64,000 nt of DNA, from positions 930,001-994,000 of the forward strand of contig CP054189.1 in NCBI GenBank assembly GCA_015709495.1. Direction: 5' to 3'. How positions within the stretch are numbered: the stretch's first letter is position 1; every line of letters starts with the position of its first letter. Under the pieces are notes generated by a model. The model was given only the letters and a program-made list of their open reading frames with translations. It did not search any database and had not been told where the DNA came from. Of this stretch, positions 7,969 to 16,250 are shown one piece after another. The translations under genes and the position numbers were made by a program. Source of the stretch: Chthonomonadaceae bacterium. Its GTDB lineage: Bacteria; Armatimonadota; Fimbriimonadia; Fimbriimonadales; Fimbriimonadaceae.

Positions 7969-8955
7969 CGCATTCGTTTTGGACGACTGCGAGAACAGGG
8001 TGCGTACAATCTCTTCGACAGAAACCTCTTCAATTCCTACGTCGATCACGGGAAGCGCCTTGAGGGCGGCAGCCGTCACCTGTGCCGTCTTCTCTCGTGG
8101 AATGCCGAGGACCGCGCCAGCATCGGAGTGCTCCAGAACCTCCCCCAAGTCGGCGAGGTCAGCGACCTCCACCGCCCGGTCGAACGTGAGCCGGAGCATT
8201 CGCCTGTCGCCAAACTGCCGGGCCAGCGCCTTCAGGGTGCCTTCAAAGATCAGTCGACCCTGGTCGATGACGATCACTCTGTTGCAGAGTTCCTGCACAT
8301 CTTGCATATAGTGGCTGGTGAGGATCAGGGTGCTGTCGTCCTCTTTCTGTAGCGTGAGAAGGAACTCGCGGATCCGCTTCTGACTGACGACATCGAGCCC
8401 AAGAGTGGGTTCATCGAGGAAGATCACCTCGGGGGAGTGGAGCAGCGCGGCGACGAGTTCGCATTTCATGCGCTCGCCGAGGCTCAACTTCCTAACCTGG
8501 GTGTGAATCTTATCGGTAAGTTGCAGTTGTTCGACGAGAAACTCTACTCTTCGCCTAAACTTCTCATCCTCGACTTCATACAACTCCTTGAGCACGATGA
8601 AACTGTCCCATGCAGGTAAGTCCCACCAAAGTTGCATCTTGTTGCCCATAACCAGGGAAATCCGCCGCAGCATCGACGCGTTGCGGTCGAAAGGCCGGTA
8701 GCCGAGGACTTGGGCTTCGCCGGATGTGGGGTGGAGGATGCCAGTGAGCATCTTGAGAGTCGTGGTTTTGCCTGCGCCGTTGGGGCCGAGGAACCCCACC
8801 AGTTCGCCCTTTTCGATGGAGAGGGAGATGTCCTGAACGGCGTGGACCTCGACGATCTCGCGCGAGAACAGTCCCTTAACCGCCCCCCAAACTCCGGGCG
8901 CCTTCTTGTGGGAAGTGTACGTTTTTGTCAGGTGGCGGGTCTCAATGACGGGCAT
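7963..8955 (-). CDS. ABC transporter ATP-binding protein (COG4586-like)
   Basis: The protein has 330 aa. Walker A is GPNGAGKTT at residues 57-65, the signature is LSLGERMKCELVAAL and Walker B is VIFLDEPTLGLD. The long N-terminal insertion before the Q-loop (SHKKAPGVWGAVKGLFSREI) and the phrase LWWDLPAWDSFIVLKELYEV are typical of the large ATPases that work with ABC-2 type permeases. No permease gene is next to it, so its partner must be elsewhere. It lies 18 bases downstream of cdsA on the same strand. Confidence 0.85.
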   Translation of the reverse strand: MPVIETRHLTKTYTSHKKAPGVWGAVKGLFSREIVEVHAVQDISLSIEKGELVGFLGPNGAGKTTTLKMLTGILHPTSGEAQVLGYRPFDRNASMLRRISLVMGNKMQLWWDLPAWDSFIVLKELYEVEDEKFRRRVEFLVEQLQLTDKIHTQVRKLSLGERMKCELVAALLHSPEVIFLDEPTLGLDVVSQKRIREFLLTLQKEDDSTLILTSHYMQDVQELCNRVIVIDQGRLIFEGTLKALARQFGDRRMLRLTFDRAVEVADLADLGEVLEHSDAGAVLGIPREKTAQVTAAALKALPVIDVGIEEVSVEEIVRTLFSQSSKTNAS

Positions 8956-8973
8956 CTGGTTCTGCGATCTTAC

Positions 8974-9780
8974 CTAGCGCGCGAAGTAGCCTGAAGCTTC
9001 GAGGAGGCTCAGGATCGCCGGCGCGGCAAAATAGGTTGAATCGAGCCGATCGAGAATTCCGCCGTGGCCGGGGAGAAGGCTGCCGCTGTCTTTCACCTGG
9101 ACCTTTCGTTTCCATGCGCTTTGATAGAGGTCGCCGGCCTGGCCCAAGAGTCCCGCCGCGAGCCCGCACATCAGACCGAGCTCGAGGGGCAATTCCAACG
9201 GAAACGAGAGGCCGAGGGCCATGGTGACGCAGAAGAACAAGTTCCCCCAAGCCCCTACGACGGTCTTTTTCGGAGAGATATTCGGCGCGAGGAGTCTCTT
9301 GCCCCACTTCTTACCGATGAGGAGGCCGGCTGTATCACCCGCCCAGAGGGGCAAGAGAACGAGCAAGACGGGTGAATCCCAGCGCCAGAGTCCCGCCATG
9401 GCGGTCTCGTGATGCGCAAGAACGAGAAGCATCAGCGGCACGGCGCACCAGAGCGAGGCGACTTCGACGGCCCATGCGCTCGCGCGGGCCTGGACGGAAA
9501 GCGGGAGCCCAATCAGGCCGATTGCGAAGAGCAGGTAGAGCGCCCGGTGCGACGAGAACGGTAGGGACTGAGGGTCGACGAGCAACACCGCCGCGCCCAC
9601 GGAAAGGAGCGTGGCCAGCAGCGGCAGGTGACGCGGACGCCCCGAAAGCCGTGCGAGTTCGAGCGTCCCGACACAGGAAGCGATCGAGGCCAAAGCCCAG
9701 AGTGGCCAAGCCGTTTGCAGTAGAACCGCGAGCAGCACGGGCGGGATCGCCACCAGTGCCGTCACGACGCGCGTCTTCAC
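8974..9780 (-). CDS. cdsA: phosphatidate cytidylyltransferase (CDP-diglyceride synthase)
   Basis: The protein has 268 aa and is very hydrophobic with about seven membrane helices. The family signature is intact near the C-terminus: SAWKRKVQVKDSG, then LLPGHGGILDRLDS (about residues 221-248). It makes CDP-diacylglycerol from phosphatidic acid and CTP in the inner membrane, the entry to phospholipid synthesis. The start overlaps the stop of the upstream LuxR-type regulator by four bases, so the two are probably cotranslated, an unusual pairing since cdsA more often follows uppS or frr. Confidence 0.93.
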   Translation of the reverse strand: MKTRVVTALVAIPPVLLAVLLQTAWPLWALASIASCVGTLELARLSGRPRHLPLLATLLSVGAAVLLVDPQSLPFSSHRALYLLFAIGLIGLPLSVQARASAWAVEVASLWCAVPLMLLVLAHHETAMAGLWRWDSPVLLVLLPLWAGDTAGLLIGKKWGKRLLAPNISPKKTVVGAWGNLFFCVTMALGLSFPLELPLELGLMCGLAAGLLGQAGDLYQSAWKRKVQVKDSGSLLPGHGGILDRLDSTYFAAPAILSLLEASGYFAR

Positions 9781-10364
9781 GTCTTGGAAGTAAACGCGGA
9801 ATGCTTCATCAGTTGCAAGGCCACTTGCGTCCGATTCTCACATTGGAGCTTGCGCATGACCACGCTGACGAGGTTCTTGACGCTCTGCTCTTGGATTCCG
9901 ATGATCAGAGAAATCCTTCGGTTGGACATTCCTCGCGCGATCAGTTGCGCGACTTGCTCTTCTCGGGGGGTCAACCTCGTTCGGGAGCGGTAAGTCGTGC
10001 CTGTCTCTCTTGTAACCGAAGCCGGGCGCGCGCCGAGGGCCCTCCGGAGGCCCTCCGCGCCAGCGGAGCGCGAAACGATCCGGTCGGCAATCGGGGCGAG
10101 TTCCCGCGGCACGCTTCCGTCTCGCGAAAGCGCCAAGACCGTGACCGGATGTCGCTGTTTCAGGTGAAGGAGGCTCTGAACTTCGTGGGACGTGAGGCCC
10201 TCTGCAGGCACGACGATGAGATCGGTGCCCTTGGTTTCAATCAACTTCGCTGCGGACTCTACGCTGCCATCTCCGGGCGCCACCGAGACTCCGGGGGTAT
10301 CCCAGAGAAGGCTCTGGAGTCCGTCTCGAAGCAATGTATCCTGGGTAATGATGGAAATACGCAT
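9777..10364 (-). CDS. LuxR-type response regulator
   Basis: The protein has 195 aa. The N-terminal about 115 residues have a receiver-like fold (MRISIITQDTLLRDGLQSLLWD, then GTDLIVVPAEG and VTVLALSRDG). The acidic pocket is poor: Q and D replace the usual pair of acidic residues at the start, so it may be an atypical receiver. The C-terminal helix-turn-helix is clear: LTPREEQVAQLIARGMSNRRISLIIG. No sensor kinase is adjacent. A palindrome at 10372-10387 just upstream could be its own operator. Confidence 0.85.
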   Translation of the reverse strand: MRISIITQDTLLRDGLQSLLWDTPGVSVAPGDGSVESAAKLIETKGTDLIVVPAEGLTSHEVQSLLHLKQRHPVTVLALSRDGSVPRELAPIADRIVSRSAGAEGLRRALGARPASVTRETGTTYRSRTRLTPREEQVAQLIARGMSNRRISLIIGIQEQSVKNLVSVVMRKLQCENRTQVALQLMKHSAFTSKT

Positions 10365-10371
10365 TGCTCAA

Positions 10372-10387
10372 CTCTCTATACAGAGAG
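10372..10387. promoter_or_regulatory. palindrome upstream of LuxR-type gene
   Basis: CTCTCT, four bases (ATAC), then AGAGAG form a perfect inverted repeat that starts seven bases before the regulator's ATG. A regulator binding here could block its own transcription. Confidence 0.4.
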
Positions 10388-10465
10388 AAGGCATCGACGC
10401 TATCCCAAAGTTCGACTGATTCGCTCAGAAACCCGTACTATGGACTTCTGGCCTAGTCCGCTCGG

Positions 10466-11056
10466 TCAGTTTCTGAGGAGCAAACCGATTTTGCGCTTCA
10501 CCCGTTGGAGGGCGTTGTCGATCGACTTCGTGTGGCAATGGAGCGCGTCGCTCATCTCACGGTAGGTCATGCCTTCGAGGTAGCAACGCAAGACGCACCT
10601 CTCGAGATCGCTCAAGATGTGCTTGACCATCGTGTGGAGGTCTTGGGGCAGTTTTTGCGAAAAGAGCTGCTGATCGGGGCTTTCGACGGCCTCGTCGGGC
10701 AGGATGTCGAGCAGCGATCCATCGGTGACCTCGCCTGCGAGCGCCCGATTGAGGGAGACGTAGGCGTTCAGGGGGACGTGTTTCTGGCGCGTGGCGGTCT
10801 TGACGGCGGTGATGATCTGTCGCGTGACGCAAAGCTCCGCGAACGGTCGAAACTTGCTGAGCCGGTCACACCGGAAATCGCGAATCGCCTTGAAGAGGCC
10901 GATCATGCCCTCCTGGACGACATCGTCGTGGTCGGCGCCCATGACGAAATACGCCTTCGCCTTGTTTTCGACGAGCGGCCGATACCTCGTGATCAAGAAC
11001 TCCGTCGCCGAAGGATCGCCGCCTCTTGCGAGATCGACGACTTCTTCATCTTGCAT
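10466..11056 (-). CDS. SigH-family RNA polymerase sigma factor
   Basis: The protein is 196 aa from the ATG at 11056 (MQDEEVVDLARGGD), which aligns with the usual SigH start. An in-frame TTG at 11101 would add 15 residues. Region 2 reads GADHDDVVQEGMIGLFKAIRDF and then FAELCVTRQIITAVKTATRQKHVPLN, very close to Bacillus SigH. Region 4 has YLEGMTYREMSDALHCHTKSIDNALQRVKRK. SigH controls stationary-phase and sporulation entry in Firmicutes, and in non-spore-formers its role is unknown. It lies 101 bases upstream of the LuxR-type gene on the same strand. Confidence 0.9.
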   Translation of the reverse strand: MQDEEVVDLARGGDPSATEFLITRYRPLVENKAKAYFVMGADHDDVVQEGMIGLFKAIRDFRCDRLSKFRPFAELCVTRQIITAVKTATRQKHVPLNAYVSLNRALAGEVTDGSLLDILPDEAVESPDQQLFSQKLPQDLHTMVKHILSDLERCVLRCYLEGMTYREMSDALHCHTKSIDNALQRVKRKIGLLLRN

Positions 11057-11101
11057 GAAGAGATAACTGCTGGCACTGCAACGCTGCCCTAACGAAGCCA
11101 A

Positions 11102-11308
11102 TTCCCCCTACCCCCTCGGAGTCAAGCGTGCCCCCGCAATCGCCAATGGAATTGGGCGCGGCGGGGTTAAGACCATGATAAGGAATGCCCCGCAAAAGTG
11201 TCAAGGGTTACTTTCGTCCCCTATTCGAAAAATCGTGGGGTCAAAAGCGCTCAGGTCCCGAGTCGGCCTCGCGGCTCTCGGGACCTGGGCAGGAAGTTTG
11301 CGGACCGG
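11102..11308. other. intergenic region between sigma factor and PKD gene
   Basis: No coding potential is seen. It contains a hairpin at 11252-11287 (see next entry), a TTG at 11101 that could be an alternative sigma-factor start, and G-rich sequence upstream of it. Confidence 0.5.
11252..11287 (-). terminator. likely rho-independent terminator of the recA-PKD gene group
   Basis: An 11-bp perfect stem (CAGGTCCCGAG with CTCGGGACCTG, 14-base loop) is followed on the minus strand by AGCGCTTTTGA. It lies just after the PKD gene stop. Confidence 0.6.
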
Positions 11309-12280
11309 TTACGGGTTGACCGTGACGTTGATCTTCGTGGAGTAAGGGTCCTTCAGGCCGAACGCATCGGCGATCGTGAGGGTGATCACGAACTTGCCTT
11401 GCTTTCGGAACTTTCGCTTGACGATCTGGCCTTCGGCGTCGATCTGGACCCCGTCCTTATCGTCGAAGTCCCAGCGATAAACGAGCACGCTCGAACCCGC
11501 AAACCCGTTGGCTCGGAATTCGATTTCGTCCCCCAGCGCAAGGTTGAGATCTCGGTAGTTGGGTTCCCCGTGAATCGGGGTGCTGTCGTTGATGATTCGG
11601 ATGTCGCCAAGATAGAAGGTGGCGATCGCGTCGCCTGAGAAGGAAACCGCCTTCACGGTCTTGTTCGTGCGGTCGAACCCCTTGATCGCTTGCAGCGGAA
11701 TGGCCACGAAGCGCCAGCCCCGCTCACCTGCGCCGCTGGTCGTGATGGGAACATACACCTCGCTTCGCAATCCGTCCGTCGTCGTGACGATCATTCGGAC
11801 GTTCTTGAGGGTCGTGTCGGCAGCGGACGATTGGCCGCCGCTCGCAGGAGGGCCGCCCGCTGCGCCGGCTTCACCGCCAGCCAACCCCGAGCCTCCACGA
11901 GAGCCGCCTCCTGCCTGGTTGACGCCCCCGCCGCCGATCGATCCAGCGCCTCCGCCTCCGCCCATGACCGTACTCTGGTCAGGGACCCGGAGAATGACCC
12001 GCACAAGGTTAAACTTGTCGCCAAACTCTTTGGACAAATCTACCGGCTTGCCCATATCAAACCCGCCGCCCTGGAAGTAGTTCTTCGTTGAAACGCGGAG
12101 CGAGTAGACGCCTTCGTAGGCCATCTCATCGGTCTGCGAGATGACGCCGCTCCCCCAAGACCAAAGCGAAATCTGCTGGTCGGCGACGGACCGGACCGGC
12201 GCGTAAATCACGACCGGAGTCTGAACGAGGGCGGCCGGAGCTAACGCCACCGCAGATACCAATGTCAACGAAATGCTCAT
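11309..12280 (-). CDS. exported protein with glycine-rich linker and PKD-like domain
   Basis: The protein has 323 aa. A signal peptide spans about residues 1-19 (MSISLTLVSAVALAPAALVQ). A first beta domain (about 20-100) is followed by a Gly/Ala-rich linker at about 104-150. A second domain reads like a carbohydrate-binding module (about 155-235). The C-terminus is a PKD-type fold with the hallmark VYRWDFDD and then GKFVITLTIADAFG. It probably acts outside the cell in binding or structure. It is the last gene of the recA-recX-ymdB group, 21 bases after ymdB, and a hairpin follows. Confidence 0.75.
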   Translation of the reverse strand: MSISLTLVSAVALAPAALVQTPVVIYAPVRSVADQQISLWSWGSGVISQTDEMAYEGVYSLRVSTKNYFQGGGFDMGKPVDLSKEFGDKFNLVRVILRVPDQSTVMGGGGGAGSIGGGGVNQAGGGSRGGSGLAGGEAGAAGGPPASGGQSSAADTTLKNVRMIVTTTDGLRSEVYVPITTSGAGERGWRFVAIPLQAIKGFDRTNKTVKAVSFSGDAIATFYLGDIRIINDSTPIHGEPNYRDLNLALGDEIEFRANGFAGSSVLVYRWDFDDKDGVQIDAEGQIVKRKFRKQGKFVITLTIADAFGLKDPYSTKINVTVNP

Positions 12281-12301
12281 CGTCGTTACCTTTTCCTTGC
12301 G

Positions 12302-13093
12302 TCAATCGTCCGCGATACGAACCCGACGAATCGATCGAGCGCGACCCGTTTCTCTTTGGACGTCTATGACCACCCCACAGATTACACCAGGTCCCGCTGC
12401 AACCTCAAACTTTGCGGGCAAAGTCGTAAGAAAGCGTTTCACGATGATCTCCCGGTCCATCCCGATGACGCCGTTTTCGGGTCCCGACATACCCACGTCA
12501 GTGATGTAGGCGGTGCCTTCCGGGAGGATGCGCTCGTCGGCGGTCGGGATGTGCGTGTGGGTGCCTAAGACCGCCGAAGCACGCCCGTCGACGTGCCACC
12601 CGAAAGCGATCTTCTCGCTTGTGGCCTCCCCGTGAAAGTCGATCAGTATATGGGGGGTCTTCAAATCTGCAAGCAATCGATCGACTTCTCGAAAAGGGTC
12701 ATCATACGGTTCCATGAACACGCGACCGCAGAGGTTGATCACGGTGAGAGTGACCCCCGCGCGTTCCAGTTGGAAATGGCCGGTTCCGGGGACCGAAGGG
12801 GGCATATTCGAGGGTCGAGCGATGGGTTTTCCGGAGTCGAGGTACTCGCCGATCTCACGCTTCTGGAACGCGTGGTTCCCGAGCGTGAGGCCGTCGATTC
12901 CATAACGAAACAGCTCGTTGGCGATCGGAGGGGTGATTCCGACCCCTCCGGCGCTGTTTTCGCCGTTGGCGAGCACGAAAAGGGGCTCGTACTGCTCGAT
13001 CAGCGAGGGCAGCAGGTTTTGGACGGCCGATCGTCCGGGCCGACCCACAATGTCACCGAGGAATAGGATTCGGTACGTGTCGGGAGTTGGAAT
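12302..13093 (-). CDS. ymdB: YmdB-family metallophosphoesterase, probable ATT start
   Basis: The reading frame encodes the whole YmdB fold: RILFLGDIVGRPGR, LANGENSAGG, LTLGNHAFQ, LIDFHGEATSEK, and GTHTHIPTADERILP. YmdB hydrolyses 2',3'-cyclic nucleotides in Bacillus. Upstream the frame is open only back to a TGA (13125-13123) and contains no ATG, GTG or TTG before the conserved GDIVG. The first standard start, GTG at 13048, lies after the metal-binding Asp. An ATT at 13093 sits six bases after GAGGAG, so an infC-like ATT start giving 263 aa is proposed; a frameshift is the alternative. The gene lies 42 bases after recX. Confidence 0.85.
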   Translation of the reverse strand: MPTPDTYRILFLGDIVGRPGRSAVQNLLPSLIEQYEPLFVLANGENSAGGVGITPPIANELFRYGIDGLTLGNHAFQKREIGEYLDSGKPIARPSNMPPSVPGTGHFQLERAGVTLTVINLCGRVFMEPYDDPFREVDRLLADLKTPHILIDFHGEATSEKIAFGWHVDGRASAVLGTHTHIPTADERILPEGTAYITDVGMSGPENGVIGMDREIIVKRFLTTLPAKFEVAAGPGVICGVVIDVQRETGRARSIRRVRIADD

Positions 13094-13135
13094 GGGGCGC
13101 TCCTCAATGGGCGAGCGAAAGTCCTCGCCCTCTCA

Positions 13136-13621
13136 TTATGGTTCGATTGCCGGGGGCCGAGTCCCTTGCAGAGCTTCGAGATACCCCTCGATGACCTCTT
13201 CGTCGAACCCGCGAGACGCCAAGAACCGAGCGGTTTTTTCGGGCGGGTCCGGGCGCGCGGCTCTCCGTTCGACAGCTTGGAGGAGCGCTCGCTTCTCCGC
13301 TTCGGCATCGCGCCCAGACAAGAGTTCTTCGATGACTTCATTCGCAATGTTGCGAGTTGTGAGCTTATTTCTCAACAAATCCCTTCCGATGGAATTGCGC
13401 CCTGAATAATGCGCCGCAATGCTCTCTGCGAGCCTGGTGTCGCTCTGGAGGCCCCGCTCGACGAGGTGGGACAGGACCGATTCGACCTCAGGCTCGCCGA
13501 AGCCCTTATCGCGCAGCCATCCCCTGAGTTCGGCCCGGCTACGCTCTCCACTCCGGAGTCTTTCGAGCGCCGCGCGTAGGCAACTTGCGTTCGGATGGGG
13601 TGCCGGCTTTGACTCAGGCAT
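13136..13621 (-). CDS. recX: regulatory protein RecX
   Basis: The protein has 161 aa. It shows the RecX three-helix repeats: [26 protein letters not shown] near residues 33-54, [13 protein letters not shown] and [10 protein letters not shown] in the middle, and [22 protein letters not shown] near the end. RecX modulates RecA filaments. The start lies inside the end of recA (eight-base overlap), as is common. The stop codon overlaps an ATG (TAATG) that opens a frame only ten codons long. Confidence 0.88.
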   Translation of the reverse strand: MPESKPAPHPNASCLRAALERLRSGERSRAELRGWLRDKGFGEPEVESVLSHLVERGLQSDTRLAESIAAHYSGRNSIGRDLLRNKLTTRNIANEVIEELLSGRDAEAEKRALLQAVERRAARPDPPEKTARFLASRGFDEEVIEGYLEALQGTRPPAIEP

Positions 13622-14678
13622 CGTCCGAAGCCACGACGGCGACGTTGAGTGAGGGTTTGGACTTGCCCAGCGCGGCGCGGACCTTCGCTTCGATTTCCTC
13701 GAAAACCTCCTGATTGTCGTCGAGGAATTGCCTCGCGTTGTCGCGCCCCTGCCCCAGCCTCAGCTCGCCGTAGTTGTAGTACGTCCCGGCACGGGTCACG
13801 ACCCCTATGTTCGTCGCGCCATCGAGGACATCGCCCGACTTGCTGATTCCCTTGCCGTAGAGAATGTCGAATTCGGCCAGCCGGAAGGGTGGCGCGACCT
13901 TGTTCTTGACGACCTTGACCTTTGTTCGCGCCCCCACTTGCTCGGTCCCGACTTTGATGGCGTCGGCTCGGCGGACCTCCAGGCGAACGGAAGCCCAGAA
14001 CTTGAGCGCTCGGCCGCCGGGGGTGGTCTCGGGGTTGCCATACATAACGCCGATCTTCTCACGAAGCTGGTTGATGAAAATCGCGACGGTCTTCGACTTG
14101 CTGATGGAGCCGCCGAGCTTCCGCAGGGCCTGCGACATCATTCGAGCTTGGATTCCTACGAAAGCATCGCCCATTTCGCCCTCGATCTCGGCTTTCGGAA
14201 CGAGCGCCGCGACAGAGTCGAGCACGACCACGTCCATCGCGCCCGAGCGGATCATGGCATCCATAATCTCAAGCGCCTCCTCGCCCGACGTGGGCTGGCT
14301 TATGTACAGCTTTTCAATGTCAACCCCTAGCGAACGGGCGTATTCGACATCGAGGGCGTGTTCTGCGTCGACGAACAGCGCCATGCCTCCTTTGCGCTGG
14401 GCCTCGGCGATGACGTGGAGCGCAAGGGTGGTCTTTCCGCTAGACTCTGTGCCGTAAATCTCTATAATTCGCCCCCTTGGCAACCCGCCGACGCCTAAAG
14501 CGATGTCCAGGCTCAAAGAGCCGGTCGGGATAACGGCGATTTCGTCGCGCTCGCCTTGCCCAAGACACATGACGCTTCCCTTGCCGAACGCCTTTTCGAT
14601 ATGTTGGAGGGCGCTTTCGAGTGCGCGCTCGCGGTCGGAGTTCTTGGTTGATGCGGGGGTGGATCGGTCAGTTGCCAT
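13614..14678 (-). CDS. recA: recombinase RecA
   Basis: The protein has 354 aa. Walker A is GTESSGKTT (residues 76-84), followed by [19 protein letters not shown], the L1/L2 loop region [22 protein letters not shown] and [15 protein letters not shown]. RecA promotes strand exchange and LexA cleavage. The upstream region to 14760 has a TACAAT that could be a -10 box, but no recognisable LexA site. It heads the minus-strand group recA-recX-ymdB-PKD protein. Confidence 0.98.
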   Translation of the reverse strand: MATDRSTPASTKNSDRERALESALQHIEKAFGKGSVMCLGQGERDEIAVIPTGSLSLDIALGVGGLPRGRIIEIYGTESSGKTTLALHVIAEAQRKGGMALFVDAEHALDVEYARSLGVDIEKLYISQPTSGEEALEIMDAMIRSGAMDVVVLDSVAALVPKAEIEGEMGDAFVGIQARMMSQALRKLGGSISKSKTVAIFINQLREKIGVMYGNPETTPGGRALKFWASVRLEVRRADAIKVGTEQVGARTKVKVVKNKVAPPFRLAEFDILYGKGISKSGDVLDGATNIGVVTRAGTYYNYGELRLGQGRDNARQFLDDNQEVFEEIEAKVRAALGKSKPSLNVAVVASDDA

Positions 14679-14932
14679 GAGTTCGGGTGGTCCTTTTGAG
14701 ATGCGTCGGAGAATTGTACACGAGGAAGCTCATTGGGGAAAGCTCGGCCCTCGTTGAATTGCAGGTTTCACTCGGCTGGGTTATAGATTGGACATTCACC
14801 CAAGCATTCCTGCCGGGAAAGGCCAAAGCCAGTATTTCTCTCAAGACGAAAGCGCCCCAAATTGATATACATTGGGTTTCGACAGCCGCCCTTTGACCGG
14901 GTGGCGAATTTGCTTCGGAAAGAGGAAAGGAC
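14679..14932. other. divergent promoter region recA / PEP-CTERM genes
   Basis: This 254-base gap contains TACAAT boxes for recA on the minus strand (about 14715-14720) and TATACA (14865-14870) for the PEP-CTERM pair on the plus strand. No gene is seen in it. Confidence 0.35.
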
Positions 14933-15502
14933 ATGATGAGAAGGACTGGATTGCTTCTTGGGGCCTTGTGTGCAGTGTCTGCAGCACAAGCCATTACGTT
15001 TACGCCGATTTCGATCACGGGGCCTGGCAGCTTCGGCGGTACGGTCGGGCCATTTGGCTCAAGCGGGATCGAATACACGCTGCCCGGCTTGTATGTGACC
15101 GGAGCCGGAGTGAACGCGGTGACGCTGCACTACCAGGTGACGGCCACGGCCGGGCATTACCTCACATCTGTGACGGCGTTGCCCAATGGTTCGGCCCGAT
15201 TCGCAACGGTGGATATCGTCGCGGCGCACAACCCCGGTCCTCAGACGCTCGTCATGAGCCAGACCGCGGGCGGCACACTCGAAGCGCTCAACAGCGGAAC
15301 GATGAATTTCGCTGGCCAAGAGAGCTTCTTCGATGTGTTCGTCGATATCGATCTGACCAACGCGGGCATCACGAGCATTTCCAAGGTCTCAATCTTGTCT
15401 CTTACCTACACCGAGCAGGTGGTGCCCGAGCCGGCGAGTTTGCTGGCGCTGGGAATTGGATCCGTTAGTTTGCTTCGCCGTCGTGCGAAAAGGAGAAATT
15501 GA
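14933..15502 (+). CDS. PEP-CTERM exported protein 1
   Basis: The protein has 189 aa. The signal peptide MMRRTGLLLGALCAVSAAQA is followed by a beta-rich body of no known family. The C-terminal sorting tag is VVPEPASLLALGIGSVSLL and then basic residues (RRRAKRRN). PEP-CTERM tags are recognised by an exosortase, which removes the tail while the protein crosses the envelope; no exosortase gene is in the window. The start follows AGAGGAAAGG. The stop directly abuts the ATG of a second PEP-CTERM gene with a similar signal peptide. Confidence 0.85.
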   Translation: MMRRTGLLLGALCAVSAAQAITFTPISITGPGSFGGTVGPFGSSGIEYTLPGLYVTGAGVNAVTLHYQVTATAGHYLTSVTALPNGSARFATVDIVAAHNPGPQTLVMSQTAGGTLEALNSGTMNFAGQESFFDVFVDIDLTNAGITSISKVSILSLTYTEQVVPEPASLLALGIGSVSLLRRRAKRRN

Positions 15503-16138
15503 ATGAGACGAACAGCAGGATTACTTTGTCTTGCGCTGGGTGCTGCATGCGCCCAAGCGGGGATTTTTACGACCGTGAGCGCGGCCAGTTCGGAAGTCGG
15601 CGTTTCGCTGACTCCGGTGGAGTCGGGCTATACGTACCGGCTCGACGTGAGCGGCTTCGAGTTGAACTCCAGCAACCTGTCGGGCGACATTAGCTGGACG
15701 TACGATTTCGATTCTCCGATTCCGTTCGACAGCGTGCGCATGATCCTCAAGGGCACGATTCGGACGTCGCAGGCCCAACAGTTCGCGTCGATGGAGTTCG
15801 TGGCGAGCGAGAAGATCTACCGGTATACCAATGGCGAGATCGATTCCAACCCGCTGGTGGACGGTCTGCTTGACGGCACGGTCAACACGACGAGCGACGT
15901 GGAGGTGCCTTGGGAAGCCGAAGTGACGTTCCCGTTCCTTTCGCCGGCCAACACGGGATCGCCGACGGCGACTGCGCGAGGCCGCGCGCAAAAGGACACT
16001 CTGTACTTCACGATCAACCCGAACGCAGTCGTGACCGTGACCGAGATTCGTCAGGAGTATCACCCGGTCCCCGAGCCGGCGACGCTGTCGGCGCTCGGAC
16101 TTGGTCTTGCGGCGATCGCTCGAAGACGACGCAAGTAG
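15503..16138 (+). CDS. PEP-CTERM exported protein 2
   Basis: The protein has 211 aa. The signal peptide MRRTAGLLCLALGAACAQAG closely resembles that of the preceding gene. The body is beta-rich without a recognised domain. The C-terminus has the PEP-CTERM tag (HPVPEPATLSALGLGLAAIARRRRK). AGGAG lies seven bases before the ATG, which directly follows the preceding TGA, so the two are cotranscribed and probably cotranslated. A strong terminator follows. The two proteins are likely extracellular matrix or surface components. Confidence 0.85.
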   Translation: MRRTAGLLCLALGAACAQAGIFTTVSAASSEVGVSLTPVESGYTYRLDVSGFELNSSNLSGDISWTYDFDSPIPFDSVRMILKGTIRTSQAQQFASMEFVASEKIYRYTNGEIDSNPLVDGLLDGTVNTTSDVEVPWEAEVTFPFLSPANTGSPTATARGRAQKDTLYFTINPNAVVTVTEIRQEYHPVPEPATLSALGLGLAAIARRRRK

Positions 16139-16160
16139 TCGGCCCTAAGCCACCCCTCAG

Positions 16161-16201
16161 TCACCCCCGGATGCCGTTGCGCCGGGGGTGATCGTCTTTT
16201 T
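16161..16201 (+). terminator. rho-independent terminator after PEP-CTERM pair
   Basis: A ten-base perfect stem (TCACCCCCGG with CCGGGGGTGA) encloses an 11-base loop and is followed by TCGTCTTTTT. Confidence 0.85.
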
Positions 16202-16238
16202 GCCGCCTCTTGGGAAGGGTGTCGAGGGGCGAGTGGCG

Positions 16239-16244
16239 TATTCT
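16239..16244 (+). promoter_or_regulatory. -10 box (TATTCT) for leaderless ggt
   Basis: TATTCT is followed by six bases and the ATG at 16251, and the intervening bases hold no Shine-Dalgarno site. Confidence 0.45.
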
Positions 16245-16250
16245 GAAGGC

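Noticed and set aside
14679..14760. LexA (SOS) box upstream of recA
   Set aside because: No palindrome of a known LexA type could be recognised, and the lineage's SOS motif is not known to me.
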